Assembly (NCBI GenBank): GCA_026710045.1
Contig: JAPORU010000083.1
Coordinates: 1 to 32,171, forward strand
Origin: Aestuariivita sp.
GTDB lineage: Bacteria; Pseudomonadota; Alphaproteobacteria; Rhodobacterales; Rhodobacteraceae
DNA length: 32,171 nt
Direction of reading: 5' to 3'
This document shows positions 1 through 8,343 of the stretch, piece by piece. The notes under the pieces are model-generated. The model was not told the DNA's origin. It ran no database searches and was given only the letters and a program-made list of their open reading frames with translations. A program made the translations under genes and the position numbers. Each line of letters starts with the position of its first letter. Position 1 is the stretch's first letter.

Positions 1-317
1 ATGGCGATACCCGACCTTCTTCAAGACATTGCTTTCACGACATGGATCGGCGACACGGCCTGTGACTCGGACGCCTTGCTGGATAGGCTCGCCGAACGCG
101 GAGCGGAAGCGGTGATTCCGCCGAAGAAAAACCGAACGCTTCCGCGCACCTTTGACCGAGACGCCTATCGGGACCGGCACCGGATTGAGACTGTCTTCTG
201 CAAGATCAAGGAGTTCCGGGCGATTGCAACACGATACGACAAGACCGCATCCCGCTTCGCGGCGGGCATTCACCGGGTTGCAGGGGTCATTGCCGCACGA
301 TAGATGTCAACGGACCC
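1..317 (+). mobile_element. IS5-family insertion sequence, 3' part with C-terminal transposase fragment
   Basis: The reading frame 1-303 encodes the last 100 residues of an IS5-family DDE transposase. It has the GDxxxDSDALLDxLAERGAEAVIPPK block with the second catalytic Asp, then the RxRHRIExxFxKIKEFRxIATRYDKT block with the catalytic Glu, and a normal C-terminus. The Tyr usually found before DSD is Cys here. The window edge cuts the gene, so the ATG at base 1 is probably internal and upstream codons are not visible. Downstream, the bases around 304-317 (ending CGGACCC) followed by TAA look like the right terminal repeat and a TA-type target duplication. That boundary is inferred. Whether the copy is intact cannot be judged from here. 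Confidence 0.85.
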
Positions 318-577
318 TAATAGATCGCCTTTACTTTTCTTGTCTGGATTGCTAAGATAGCAGACAATCGTGAAAAATAGTACGCCATATAATCACCTAA
401 ATTTCTTGAACTAATTCAAAAAGGAACCAAATTGATGCTCTGTGTCTAAAAAATCAAAAATGTGCATATAAAAGGAACCCGTCTGAAATACAATCGTTTC
501 CACATGGATTGACAAGAGGTTATCCACCACATGCTCAGCACAACAGGACCGCTGAGTTGAATGACAGGAAGATAAAT

Positions 578-2395
578 ATGGTGCGTCACATTATAGAACC
601 CCTCAGGGATCATGCCAACGATGGCGCAAGCCCTTTCGGGAACTTGCCTGAATGGGACTTGAGCGATCTCTATAAGGGACCGGATGCTCCCGAAATTGAA
701 CGTGACCTGAACGCTCTCGAACAGATGTGTACGAATTTCGCCGCAGACTTCGAAGGCAAAGTTATCGAATTAGACGCGGCACAGCTTCTGACCTGCCTGG
801 ACCGTCAAGAGAACATCCAAAAATTGGCCGGGCGTCTCATGTCCTTTGCGCAGTTGCGCTATCAACAACGCACGACGGATGCAGATCGCGGTAAATTCTT
901 GGCGGATTGCACCGAGAAAGTGACGCAATGTTCGTCATGCCTGATTTTTTTCCCTCTTGAAGTCAATACAATTGAAGAGGACCAGCTAGCCAGGATGATG
1001 GCTGAAAATGCGGCCCTTGCTCGCTACAAACCCGAGTTCGACCGCTTACGAGCCATGAAACCGTATCAACTGTCCGAAGAATTGGAAAAATGCCTACATG
1101 ACTTATCCATCGTGAACGCTTCGTGGGGAATGCTTTTCGACGAAACCATCACGGGACTCAGCTTTGACATTGATGACGAAACCTTGAATCTCGACAATGC
1201 ATTGAATTTACTCACGGACCCGAACCGAGACCAGAGGGAGACGTCCGCTCGCGAATTGGCCGCAGTCTTTGGGAAGAACATCAAGATATTCACCCGAATT
1301 TTCAATGCACAGATCAAGGAAAAGGAAATCATTGATCGTTGGCGCAAAATGCCAAGCCCGCAAACCGGACGTCACTTAGCCAATCAAGTTGAACCCGAAG
1401 TCGTAGAGGCGCTGCGCTCAACCGTTGTGGAAGCCTATCCGAAACTCTCTCATCGCTACTACGCACTCAAACGAAACTGGCTTGAACTCGACAGTCTGCA
1501 AATTTGGGACCGGAATGCACCATTGCCGATTGCAGACACACGGGTTATTGACTGGACGGACGCTCGCGAGACCGTCTTGGGAGCTTTCGCATCATTCAGC
1601 CCGAATATGGCGGACATTGCCAAAAAATTCTTCGACAACAACTGGATTGATGCCGGCGCCAGGCAGGGCAAGTCTCCCGGCGCATTTGCACATCCGACGG
1701 TTACCAATGTGCACCCCTATGTACTTCTGAACTATCTTGGTAAGTCGCGCGATGTCATGACGCTGGCACATGAGCTCGGACATGGCGTGCATCAGGTTTT
1801 GGCTTCGAGCCAAGGTGAGTTGCTTTCCACAACGCCACTTACCTTGGCAGAGACAGCCTCGGTCTTCGGAGAAATGCTGACCTTTCGAAAGATACTGGAT
1901 TCTGTGACCGATACACAGCAACGTAAAGTACTGATCGCCAATAAGGTCGAGGATATGATCAATACGGTCGTTCGACAAATCGCCTTCTATGACTTTGAAT
2001 GCAAACTCCACGATGCGCGTCGACACGGTGAACTCACCCCCGATGCCATCAATTCCATATGGATGTCGGTACAGCAGGACAGTCTTGGTCCCGCGTTTGA
2101 ATTCATGCCGGGATACGAGACCTTCTGGGCGTACATCCCGCATTTTGTGCATACACCCTTCTACGTCTATGCCTATGCTTTTGGAGACGGATTAGTGAGC
2201 GCACTCTACTCCGTTTACGAAAGCGGAGCGGCGGATTTTGAGAATCAATATTTAAAATTACTGAAGGCGGGTGGATCCAAGAATTATAGTGAATTATTGC
2301 AGCCTTTTGGTCTTGATGCCACGAACCCGCAATTCTGGGGAAAGGGAATAGATCTGATCGCGCAGCTTATCGACGAACTGGAAGCTCTGGATTGA
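578..2395 (+). CDS. pepF: Oligoendopeptidase F (M3 family zinc metallopeptidase)
   Basis: This is a cytosolic zinc peptidase that cleaves short peptides and helps recycle the products of ATP-dependent proteases. The zinc motif HELGH lies at about residues 398-402. A LAETASVFGE block about 25 residues later supplies the third, Glu, ligand. The N-terminal helical part (WDLSDLYKGPDAPEIERDL) and the C-terminal region with FVHTPFYVYAYAFGDGLVSALY are typical of the PepF/M3B group, and about 605 residues is the normal length. I chose the ATG at 578 because AGGAAG precedes it by 8 bases. The same frame is open back to a TTG at 509, but that stretch shows no family similarity. The gene is a single unit between an IS relic and the rpoH end, and it appears intact. 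Confidence 0.93.
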   Translation: MVRHIIEPLRDHANDGASPFGNLPEWDLSDLYKGPDAPEIERDLNALEQMCTNFAADFEGKVIELDAAQLLTCLDRQENIQKLAGRLMSFAQLRYQQRTTDADRGKFLADCTEKVTQCSSCLIFFPLEVNTIEEDQLARMMAENAALARYKPEFDRLRAMKPYQLSEELEKCLHDLSIVNASWGMLFDETITGLSFDIDDETLNLDNALNLLTDPNRDQRETSARELAAVFGKNIKIFTRIFNAQIKEKEIIDRWRKMPSPQTGRHLANQVEPEVVEALRSTVVEAYPKLSHRYYALKRNWLELDSLQIWDRNAPLPIADTRVIDWTDARETVLGAFASFSPNMADIAKKFFDNNWIDAGARQGKSPGAFAHPTVTNVHPYVLLNYLGKSRDVMTLAHELGHGVHQVLASSQGELLSTTPLTLAETASVFGEMLTFRKILDSVTDTQQRKVLIANKVEDMINTVVRQIAFYDFECKLHDARRHGELTPDAINSIWMSVQQDSLGPAFEFMPGYETFWAYIPHFVHTPFYVYAYAFGDGLVSALYSVYESGAADFENQYLKLLKAGGSKNYSELLQPFGLDATNPQFWGKGIDLIAQLIDELEALD

Positions 2396-2913
2396 TCCCG
2401 TTCTTAAGCTTAACAACACACGCGCGGCGATTTACCTTTGTAAAGAGCGCAGTCACCTTATGCGCGTAGAGTCTGACTGCCAATAATCAAATAGACCAAA
2501 GGCATCGACCGATTGGATTCACATTCCAGTCGTTTTTTGAAACGTTATGAAATACAAGGGTGGCACTCTCCCGGGCCGACAAAAGATTAACTGGTTCGAT
2601 CTATGCCGGCCATGATGTCCGATATCCAAACCACAGTCTTTCGATATCCATAGCATTTATCTCACGTAGAAGGTCGAACGAGTCATACATGACCGAGAGA
2701 ACAGCTACGCAGCACACCTGCGTTTCGTAATGTTGCCGTAAAGCCGAAAAAATGTTCGACAATCACCAGACGTCAACATGACCACTCGGCAAAAACGGAC
2801 ATGAGGTGAAAAAGGCTCATGCACCCTGAACCGATGAAGGAACGAAGAACGCGGAACAAAACCTCTACCAAAATCCCACAGAGGGAACTGTTCCATTCAC
2901 GCCGATTTTTGCG
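2396..2913. other. Gene-free spacer between convergent pepF and rpoH
   Basis: This holds about 518 bases between two convergent genes. I see no convincing coding frame. A short palindrome (GGAAC-T-GTTCC, about 2884-2894) lies just past the rpoH stop, but no T-run follows it in either direction, so I do not call a terminator. Nothing else stands out. Confidence 0.5.
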
Positions 2914-3801
2914 TCACACTCGCATAGAATTGCCCGCAAGCTCTCGCATTCGCTTTTGCAGTTTTTCAAAGGCACGCACTTCAATCTGACGGATACGTTC
3001 ACGGCTTATTCCGTACTGTCCCGACAATTCTTCCAACGTGCACGGATTCTCCTCAAGGCGCCGTTGAGTGAGTATATCTTTTTCCCGATCATTGAGGACA
3101 TCAAAGGACTGTACAAGTAGTTCGCGCCGTCTCTCCAATTCATCATTGGCCTCATATTCTTGCGCTTGATTAACACTGTCGTCTTCGATCCAATCCTGCC
3201 ACTGCAATGTCCCATCACCATCGGATCCGACAGGAACATTGAGCGACGCATCACCACCGGCCAAACGCCGATTCATCGACACAACTTCAGCTTCCGAAAC
3301 GCCAAGGTCAGACGCAATCTGGGTAAGATTTTCCGGTTTCAGATCTCCTTCTTCAAGCGCACCAATACGGGCCTTCGCTTTACGCAAGTTGAAGAACAGT
3401 TTCTTTTGACCGCTTGTCGTCCCAAGCTTCACGAGACTCCACGACCGCAGAATATACTCTTGGATTGCCGCCCGAATCCACCACATTGCATAGGTAGCCA
3501 ATCGGAAACCCTTCTCGGGATCAAAGCGCTTGACCGCTTGCATAAGCCCGACATTTGCTTCGGAGATCACTTCGGCCTGCGGTAGACCGTAACCGCGATA
3601 CCCCATCGCGATCTTGGCCGCCAATCGCAAATGCGACGTCACCAATTTATGCGCCGATGATTTATCGTGATCTTTCACCCAGCGCTTGGCCAACATATAT
3701 TCCTCTTCAGGCTCCAAAAGAGGAAACCGACGAATTTCCTGGAGATAGCGGCTCAATCCACTTTCGGGAGAAGGTACGGGCAGATTTGCATAATTTGACA
3801 T
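2914..3801 (-). CDS. rpoH: RNA polymerase heat-shock sigma factor RpoH (sigma-32)
   Basis: RpoH directs RNA polymerase to heat-shock promoters. The protein of about 295 residues starts with NLPVPSPExGLSRYLQEIRRFPLL (region 1.2) and has region 2 with FRLATYAMWWIRAAIQEYILRSW at about residues 100-122. The RpoH box is QKKLFFNLRK at about 132-141, and a region 4 helix-turn-helix ends in SRERIRQIEVRAFEKL. The RpoH box separates it from RpoD and other sigma-70 proteins. Two adjacent ATGs are possible. AAGGA sits 7 bases before the second (3801) and only 4 before the first (3804), so I prefer 3801. It lies 57 bases after rluD in the same direction, a common alphaproteobacterial pairing, and has its own heat-shock-like promoter at 3839-3867. 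Confidence 0.96.
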   Translation of the reverse strand: MSNYANLPVPSPESGLSRYLQEIRRFPLLEPEEEYMLAKRWVKDHDKSSAHKLVTSHLRLAAKIAMGYRGYGLPQAEVISEANVGLMQAVKRFDPEKGFRLATYAMWWIRAAIQEYILRSWSLVKLGTTSGQKKLFFNLRKAKARIGALEEGDLKPENLTQIASDLGVSEAEVVSMNRRLAGGDASLNVPVGSDGDGTLQWQDWIEDDSVNQAQEYEANDELERRRELLVQSFDVLNDREKDILTQRRLEENPCTLEELSGQYGISRERIRQIEVRAFEKLQKRMRELAGNSMRV

Positions 3802-3838
3802 CATCTTATCCTTAGCACGTTCAATTCTCTCTGGCCAA

Positions 3839-3867
3839 TAAATGGGGTTGTTCAGAAAAATTTAAAG
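3839..3867 (-). promoter_or_regulatory. Sigma-32-type promoter of rpoH (autoregulatory)
   Basis: On the minus strand, CTTTAAA (3861-3867) is followed after 13 bases by CCCCATTTA (3839-3847). The sigma-32 consensus is CTTGAAA, 11-16 bases, then CCCCATnT, so the match is 6 of 7 for the -35 and complete for the -10. The predicted transcript starts about 30 bases before the rpoH ATG. The -35 element overlaps the rluD stop codon. Caulobacter rpoH is known to be autoregulated from a heat-shock promoter, which makes this reading plausible. It is a pattern match only. Confidence 0.7.
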
Positions 3868-4938
3868 AGATGGATCAACTTTTTCACGAGATGTACACGC
3901 ATTACCTGATGACACAGTACGCAAGACTTCGAGCAGACGGATCATATCAGGTGGCCTTTCGGCTTCAAAACGCATGGGAACATCACTTACAGGGTGTCGA
4001 AATCCCAGAACCCTTGCGTGCAGTGCTTGCCGCGGAAACGTGTTTATCACGTGCGCAACGTCATCGGAAAGAGTGCTCAAAAGCGACCGTCGCCGACCGC
4101 CATACATTGAATCACCGATCAACCCATGCCCAACATAGGCAAGATGAAGCCTGATCTGATGTGTGCGGCCTGTCTCAAGCCGACAGTGTATTCTGGAAGC
4201 CACAGGAAGATCGTCAAACTCTTCACAGACGGTCACGCGTGTTACGGCATGACGTCCGGCCGCAAAGACAACAGCTTGTTTTCGACGATTCACATGACTG
4301 CGACTAAGCTGTGTCGTTATCTTAAGGACATTCTCTGATTCCGAGGACACACCACGTATTCCGGCCATGCGCAAGTCATTTGCATCCGGGACCCCATAAA
4401 CGATTGCTTCATATTTGCGCTCAACACTGTGATCCTTAAACTGCTTCAATAATCCGAGATGTGCTTCATCAGTTTTGGATGAAACAAGCAGCCCACTGGT
4501 ATCTTTATCAATTCGATGCACAATCCCCGGTCGATCTTCTCCCGCCAAAAGAGAAAATGTACCGTTACAATGTGCTAGAAGCGCGTTGGCAAGCGTGCCG
4601 GACCAATGTCCAAAGGCCGGATGCACGACCATGCCCGCGGGTTTATTTATAACGATTAAATCGTCATCTTCGTAGACCACATCCAGCGGTATTTTCTCAG
4701 GTTCGACCGATTTCTTCACCACGTTCGGAAGAGAGACAACAACACAGTCCCCCGCCTTGACACGCATTGAGGGACTCGTTTCGATCACCCCATTCACCAG
4801 GACGGCGCTGGCCTTAACAAGTTTCGAGACAAAATTTCGAGACAGCGATGCGTCCTCGGGTGCATCCTCGCACAGAGCTTTATCGAGACGCACGGGCGAC
4901 TCGGACGAGATGACAAACTTTAAAGCAGTTCTTTGCAT
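3862..4938 (-). CDS. rluD: Large-subunit rRNA pseudouridine synthase (RluD/RluA family)
   Basis: The enzyme isomerises uridine to pseudouridine in 23S rRNA. RluD acts on helix 69 (E. coli positions 1911, 1915 and 1917). An S4 RNA-binding domain covers about residues 15-75. The catalytic domain has the signature HRIDKDTSGLLV at 141-152 with catalytic Asp144, the INKPAGMVVHP block at about 97-107, and the late RTHQIRLHLAYVGHGLIGDSMYG block. At 358 residues it is slightly longer than usual because of a C-terminal tail. GAGGG lies 6 bases before the ATG. It lies between tRNA-His and rpoH on the same strand. Assignment to RluD rather than RluC/RluA rests on the N-terminal S4 domain and on synteny with rpoH, so the exact target is inferred. 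Confidence 0.92.
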   Translation of the reverse strand: MQRTALKFVISSESPVRLDKALCEDAPEDASLSRNFVSKLVKASAVLVNGVIETSPSMRVKAGDCVVVSLPNVVKKSVEPEKIPLDVVYEDDDLIVINKPAGMVVHPAFGHWSGTLANALLAHCNGTFSLLAGEDRPGIVHRIDKDTSGLLVSSKTDEAHLGLLKQFKDHSVERKYEAIVYGVPDANDLRMAGIRGVSSESENVLKITTQLSRSHVNRRKQAVVFAAGRHAVTRVTVCEEFDDLPVASRIHCRLETGRTHQIRLHLAYVGHGLIGDSMYGGRRRSLLSTLSDDVAHVINTFPRQALHARVLGFRHPVSDVPMRFEAERPPDMIRLLEVLRTVSSGNACTSREKVDPSL

Positions 4939-5084
4939 GCATCGCCCTCAAAAGGACTGCCTGGGCCCAAAAGTAACGTCCTGTTGCTCAAGTACAAAAC
5001 CCGGTGGACCCACCCAATTATTGGCTGTTCTTTCGACCAAATAACATGGTGAAATTTGCGAGGATACCAAGTTGTCCACACCGC

Positions 5085-5101
5085 GACATGACAGGCATGT
5101 C
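5085..5101 (-). other. Small hairpin just 3' of tRNA-His
   Basis: A perfect 6-bp inverted repeat, GACATG-N5-CATGTC, starts 5 bases after the CCA end of the tRNA. No T-run follows, so it is not a classical terminator. It may be a 3' processing signal or chance. TTGTCCACA just beyond (5072-5080) resembles a DnaA box with one mismatch. Confidence 0.3.
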
Positions 5102-5105
5102 ACTC

Positions 5106-5182
5106 TGGTACCGCCTCCCCGGCTCGAACGGGGGACCTCTGGATCCACAATCCAGCGCTCTAACCAACTGAGCTAAGGCGGC
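5106..5182 (-). tRNA. tRNA-His (GTG anticodon)
   Basis: The minus strand folds as a complete tRNA. The acceptor stem is GCCGCCT/AGGCGGT, the D arm TAGCTCAGTTGGTTAGAGC, and the anticodon stem CTGGA/TCCAG encloses the loop TTGTGGA, giving anticodon GTG (His). The T arm contains GTTCGAGC, and CCA is encoded. The first pair is G1-U72 and the discriminator is A73, so the usual G-1:C73 pair of tRNA-His cannot form. The base before G1 happens to be G but faces A73. This U72/A73 pattern is the one described for a subset of Alphaproteobacteria whose HisRS does not need G-1. The gene has its own promoter and precedes rluD. Confidence 0.97.
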
Positions 5183-5216
5183 CAAATCCATGCGATGGTC
5201 CAATACCTACCTTGTC

Positions 5217-5246
5217 ATTGTAAAGCCAGTCCCATCTTAATAGCAA
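5217..5246 (-). promoter_or_regulatory. Sigma-70-type promoter of tRNA-His
   Basis: TTGCTA (5241-5246) and TACAAT (5217-5222) are separated by 18 bases on the minus strand, placing the transcript start about 28 bases before the tRNA. Four of six -35 bases and five of six -10 bases match the consensus. The rest of the spacer up to 5529 (about 280 bases) shows no gene. It contains only a small palindrome (CTTCCT-AG-AGGAAG) near 5455-5470, past the mmcB stop and without a T-run. Confidence 0.6.
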
Positions 5247-5529
5247 CCCAAAATTCGAATGCTGAACGCCAATCACATGAATCGATCTAAGATCCAAATA
5301 GTCTTACAATCTCTCAGAGAACTCTGTCAAAGACCGTGTCCGAGATGCTTATCACAACCGAACATGGTCGCCGATCCGGAGATCCGTCCACGCGGCTGAG
5401 AGCACGCTGAATTCAAACATGTCTTACAACCCCGTCCTGTTCAAACTCCAGAGACGTCTTCCTAGAGGAAGCGAAAGAATACAGAATGTGCCAATGACGA
5501 CTGGCTGGCAACTCACCTACGTTTTGTCA

Positions 5530-5994
5530 TTAAAAGGGAGCGTTCGGATCGCAAAGGCGTTGTAAATGCCGTGCCGCATGAAAGGCAAATTTCTTGATAA
5601 GTGTGCGGCGGCGCGCAATGGCCAATGGTTTCATCGGGGCTTCGCGGATAATCTCAGCGTTATAATGATCTGCAATCATATATCCCGTTCCACTCGGCAG
5701 CAGGTCTACCGGAAAGTCGACTGAAACGGCCCAGAAAAAACAATCGCACCATTCAAGATACCTTTTCCACTTCTTGTCGGACAGATAATCGGAACGCGAC
5801 GACTTGCATTCAATGATCCAAATTTCATCCTTTGACCCAAGCGCAATAAGGTCGACACGAAGTCCTTGATGAGGCACAAACTCGGAAACAGATACGAAGC
5901 CGCAGTTATACAGATGCCGAGCAACTCCTCGGATAAGTCCTCTTCCTTTTGCGGTGTCGTTGCGCACTCTATGAGATTGAGACGAATTCAACAT
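5530..5994 (-). CDS. mmcB: MmcB-family DNA repair protein (PD-(D/E)xK nuclease-like)
   Basis: This 154-residue protein matches the MmcB family (COG5321), linked in Caulobacter to mitomycin C damage repair. The core shows RVDLIALG, then 13 residues after Asp48 the motif ECK (Glu62, Lys64). That is the D-x13-ExK layout of the PD-(D/E)xK nuclease fold, followed by the conserved SDYLSDKKWKRYLEWCDCFFWAV segment at about 68-90. The biochemical reaction is not established from sequence, and a DNA-cleaving or DNA-binding role is inferred from the fold. The ATG at 5994 has only a weak purine-rich site (GAGAT) upstream. I found no GTTC-N7-GTTC LexA box in the 460 bases upstream. It stands alone on the minus strand at the left border of an accessory segment. 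Confidence 0.85.
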   Translation of the reverse strand: MLNSSQSHRVRNDTAKGRGLIRGVARHLYNCGFVSVSEFVPHQGLRVDLIALGSKDEIWIIECKSSRSDYLSDKKWKRYLEWCDCFFWAVSVDFPVDLLPSGTGYMIADHYNAEIIREAPMKPLAIARRRTLIKKFAFHAARHLQRLCDPNAPF

Positions 5995-6453
5995 ACATAT
6001 CTCTCAATACACGATCACCAAAGCCCTCGAAATACCTGAATGCTCCACTCCTGAGGGATCGGTCACAGATTTACACAATATATAATTGATCACTCAGTGC
6101 CGCTGTATGTTTGGTCAATGAGTAGTTTTCAAGCCGTTTTCAACACCCGAAATTTTGAGACAGCTTCTACGATCAAACCCTTGCGATTTTGTCGATCTAA
6201 GCCACATAGACGCCTCTGGAAAATTTATCACGGCGTGCAATGACCCGACTAGTGTCGTTACACTCCACAGATGTCACCGTAATGTTTTCACCCGCCGTAG
6301 ACCTTCGACCTGAATGATTGATTATTGGACCATCGATTCTCCGCGAAAAGACTGTATTTGAATCGATATGTTATGATTCAGTTCATTCATGGAAATTGTT
6401 AATTTGAACTGGGCGCGCAGATAGGGTTCAAACGGATCAAGGAGCGGATAGGC
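5995..6453. other. Gene-free divergent spacer between mmcB and the ATPase gene
   Basis: About 460 AT-rich bases separate the divergent mmcB and ATPase genes. Any coding frame here is a weak shadow. A minus-strand TATATT near 6079-6084 could be a -10 for mmcB, but no good -35 accompanies it. The last 20 bases carry the AAGGAG site of the downstream gene. Confidence 0.4.
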
Positions 6454-7692
6454 ATGGATGACTTTCAGAGAGAGGACCTGCAAAACTTCGTGGACGACGG
6501 AGAGAAAGATCATCCACCGGTTTTTGCGGGTCGACAGGATGTCCTGAAAGATGTTCTCACAAAGGCGCGCCGGACAGGTGAACGGAAAGGTGGCATCCCC
6601 GGCAACACGACTGTGATCCAGGGCGCGCCGGGCGCGGGCAAGAGTTCGGTTCTCAGCGAGCTGGATATCCGGGCCCCGCATGCCGTCAACGCACGGGTGG
6701 TCAAGATCAGCAGCGCCTATCTGGAGCAGAACATTCCCGCCGTCACGCGCGCGATCGCGTTTGCAGGGGCGAGTGAACGGGCTCAATGGCTGGATCTCTG
6801 AGCACGGGCGGGACCGACATGGCTGCACGCGCTGCCCCATATGAACAATCTTCACATTCCCCTGTATTCGGATCTGACCGATCTCCAGCAGAAACGTCCG
6901 TCCTCCGCATGGAAAGCGCCGGTGATGGTCGCTATAGACGAAGCCCAAAACCTTCCCAAGGGACCGTCCTCCGACCTGGCCAAATTTCTTCGTCTCCTTC
7001 ATGAAGGCGCAACGACCTTGCCCGTGACCCTGGTCCTTGCGGGATTAGGGGATACACAATCGGTGATCCAGGACCTGGGATTGACCCACGGACTACAGCC
7101 CCATGCGCTGGGGTGCTTTACACCAGAAGAGTACGCGGATCTAACGGAACAATGGTGCGCCCATTTCGGAATACGGATCGGGGACCGACGGTCTGAAATC
7201 GATGCCCTCATGGAGACAACCGACAGTTGGCCGCGTCATGTCCACTGGGCACAGCAGGCCCTGGCGGAAGCGCTCCTGGTCGAGGGGGTAGAGGGTAACG
7301 CCGACCGGATTGCGGACTGGGACGCCGTGCAGGCCCGATCAGATCACCTCCGGCAGGGATACTACAACACACAATACAGCGAGGGCATGAAGTATTCGCC
7401 CAAATTGACAGGGCAGGTGCTGTATGACGTCGGGGCCGCGGTCGGGATAGGGGAGAGTCTCAATGCAAGTCAGCTCCGTAACACCATCAAATCCTATTGC
7501 GAAAACGACAAAACCGGTGATTTCGAATGCCCGCCGGGACAGACCTATGCGACGTTCATCACCCATCTCATTCATTGCGGCGCATTGGAGGAGGATCCCG
7601 ATACCGGCGCGCTGACGTGTCCGATCCCGAGTTTCCAGAGCTATATCCTGCGGCGCGGAGGAAAGGATCCCGTGCTGTCACCGAGGCCGTGA
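6454..7692 (+). pseudogene. Orphan P-loop (AAA-type) ATPase, interrupted by one in-frame TGA
   Basis: The same frame is open from 6454 to 7692 except for a single TGA at 6799-6801, so this is one gene of about 412 codons with a nonsense mutation (or a sequencing error). Walker A is GAPGAGKS at residues 57-64. Walker B is VMVAIDEAQ at about 157-165 in full-length numbering, so the stop lies between the two motifs and the N-terminal product would be inactive. After the ATPase core come a helical part with WPRHVHWAQQAL and a C-terminal segment ending GALEEDPDTGALTCPIPSFQSYI, which looks like a winged helix. The start has AAGGAG 9 bases upstream. It is richer in GC than neighbouring core genes and has no partner gene. 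I do not recognise a defined function. An AAA_16/AAA_22-type DNA- or stress-related ATPase is possible. Confidence 0.75.
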
Positions 7693-8048
7693 ACCGAAAA
7701 GCACACGACAGCATCGTCTTTTGATTAATCCAGGGTGTCCCGGTTCCGGGAGATACGCATCGGTATTTTGTGACTATATTCATATATAGATGCCTTACAA
7801 CTGCACCCGTTGAGCTTCCGCACCGGAGGAGTAATGCAAAACTATGCGGAGCATTTTCCTCTGAACATCACCACTTTCGACGCTTAGGATGGATTCAGAT
7901 TGTCGAAGACATTCAACGGCTAAAGCCGTGTTCCACATACGTTCCGCTCTTCAGGTGAAGTCACCGCCCATCTGATCTAACCACGCTCAAGCGAAAGCAG
8001 CTCCAAAGATAAAAAAACAGCCACCGATCAACCATTCAAAAAGCTAGG
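7693..8048. other. Gene-free spacer after the ATPase
   Basis: No credible coding frame is present. A compact palindrome, TCCCGG-TT-CCGGGA, lies at 7738-7751, 46 bases past the ATPase stop. It could be a weak terminator stem but has no adjacent T-run. The region is AT-rich toward the toxin-antitoxin promoter. Confidence 0.4.
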
Positions 8049-8090
8049 AAAATGTACTCATGGACAAAATGGACATTTTAGCCATATAAT
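8049..8090 (+). promoter_or_regulatory. Promoter and putative operator of phd-doc
   Basis: TGGACA (8061-8066), 18 bases, then TATAAT (8085-8090) make a near-consensus sigma-70 promoter 22 bases before the antitoxin ATG. An inverted repeat AAAATGT (8049-8055) / ACATTTT (8073-8079) brackets the -35 element, and TGGACA is repeated at 8070-8075. Phd-type antitoxins repress their own operon by binding palindromes over the promoter, so this is the likely operator. The promoter is seen directly. The operator role is inferred. Confidence 0.75.
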
Positions 8091-8112
8091 GATGCTTTTA
8101 AAGGAGGTTCAC

Positions 8113-8343
8113 ATGACACGCGTAACTGCAACAGAATTTAAGAATAACATTGGCGCATTCAGCGATGCTGCAATGCGTGAACCTGTCATCATCACAAGCC
8201 ATGATCGTGATCGCCTTGTGCTCTTGTCAGCTGAGGAATATAGCCGCCTGGCTGGACATGGCGTGAGCGAAGATCGCAAAGCAATGATGCGTGAGCGCAC
8301 AGCTTACCACGGCAACACGCTCACAGAGCTATCCAAACGATGA
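8113..8343 (+). CDS. phd: Phd/YefM-family antitoxin
   Basis: The 76-residue protein starts MTRVTATEFKNNIGAFSDAA and continues PVIITSHDRDRLVLLSAEEYSRL, the standard Phd/YefM DNA-binding fold (residues 1-47). A charged C-terminal tail would wrap the toxin. The start at 8113 is set by AAGGAGG 5 bases upstream. An earlier in-frame ATG at 8089 overlaps the -10 element and is not credible. Its stop overlaps the toxin start as ATGA, so the two are translationally coupled, which is normal for this module. It should neutralise Doc and repress the shared promoter. The module shows no damage, unlike the adjacent ATPase and IS remnant. Confidence 0.93.
   Translation: MTRVTATEFKNNIGAFSDAAMREPVIITSHDRDRLVLLSAEEYSRLAGHGVSEDRKAMMRERTAYHGNTLTELSKR

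Noticed and set aside
5530..6100. SOS (LexA) box controlling mmcB
   Set aside because: No GTTC-N7-GTTC or close variant found upstream of the gene.
6799..6801. TGA read as tryptophan (genetic code change), which would repair the ATPase
   Set aside because: Many intact genes in the window end at TGA (pepF, clpA, phd, ribF, gloB, the MotA-like gene), so TGA is a normal stop here.
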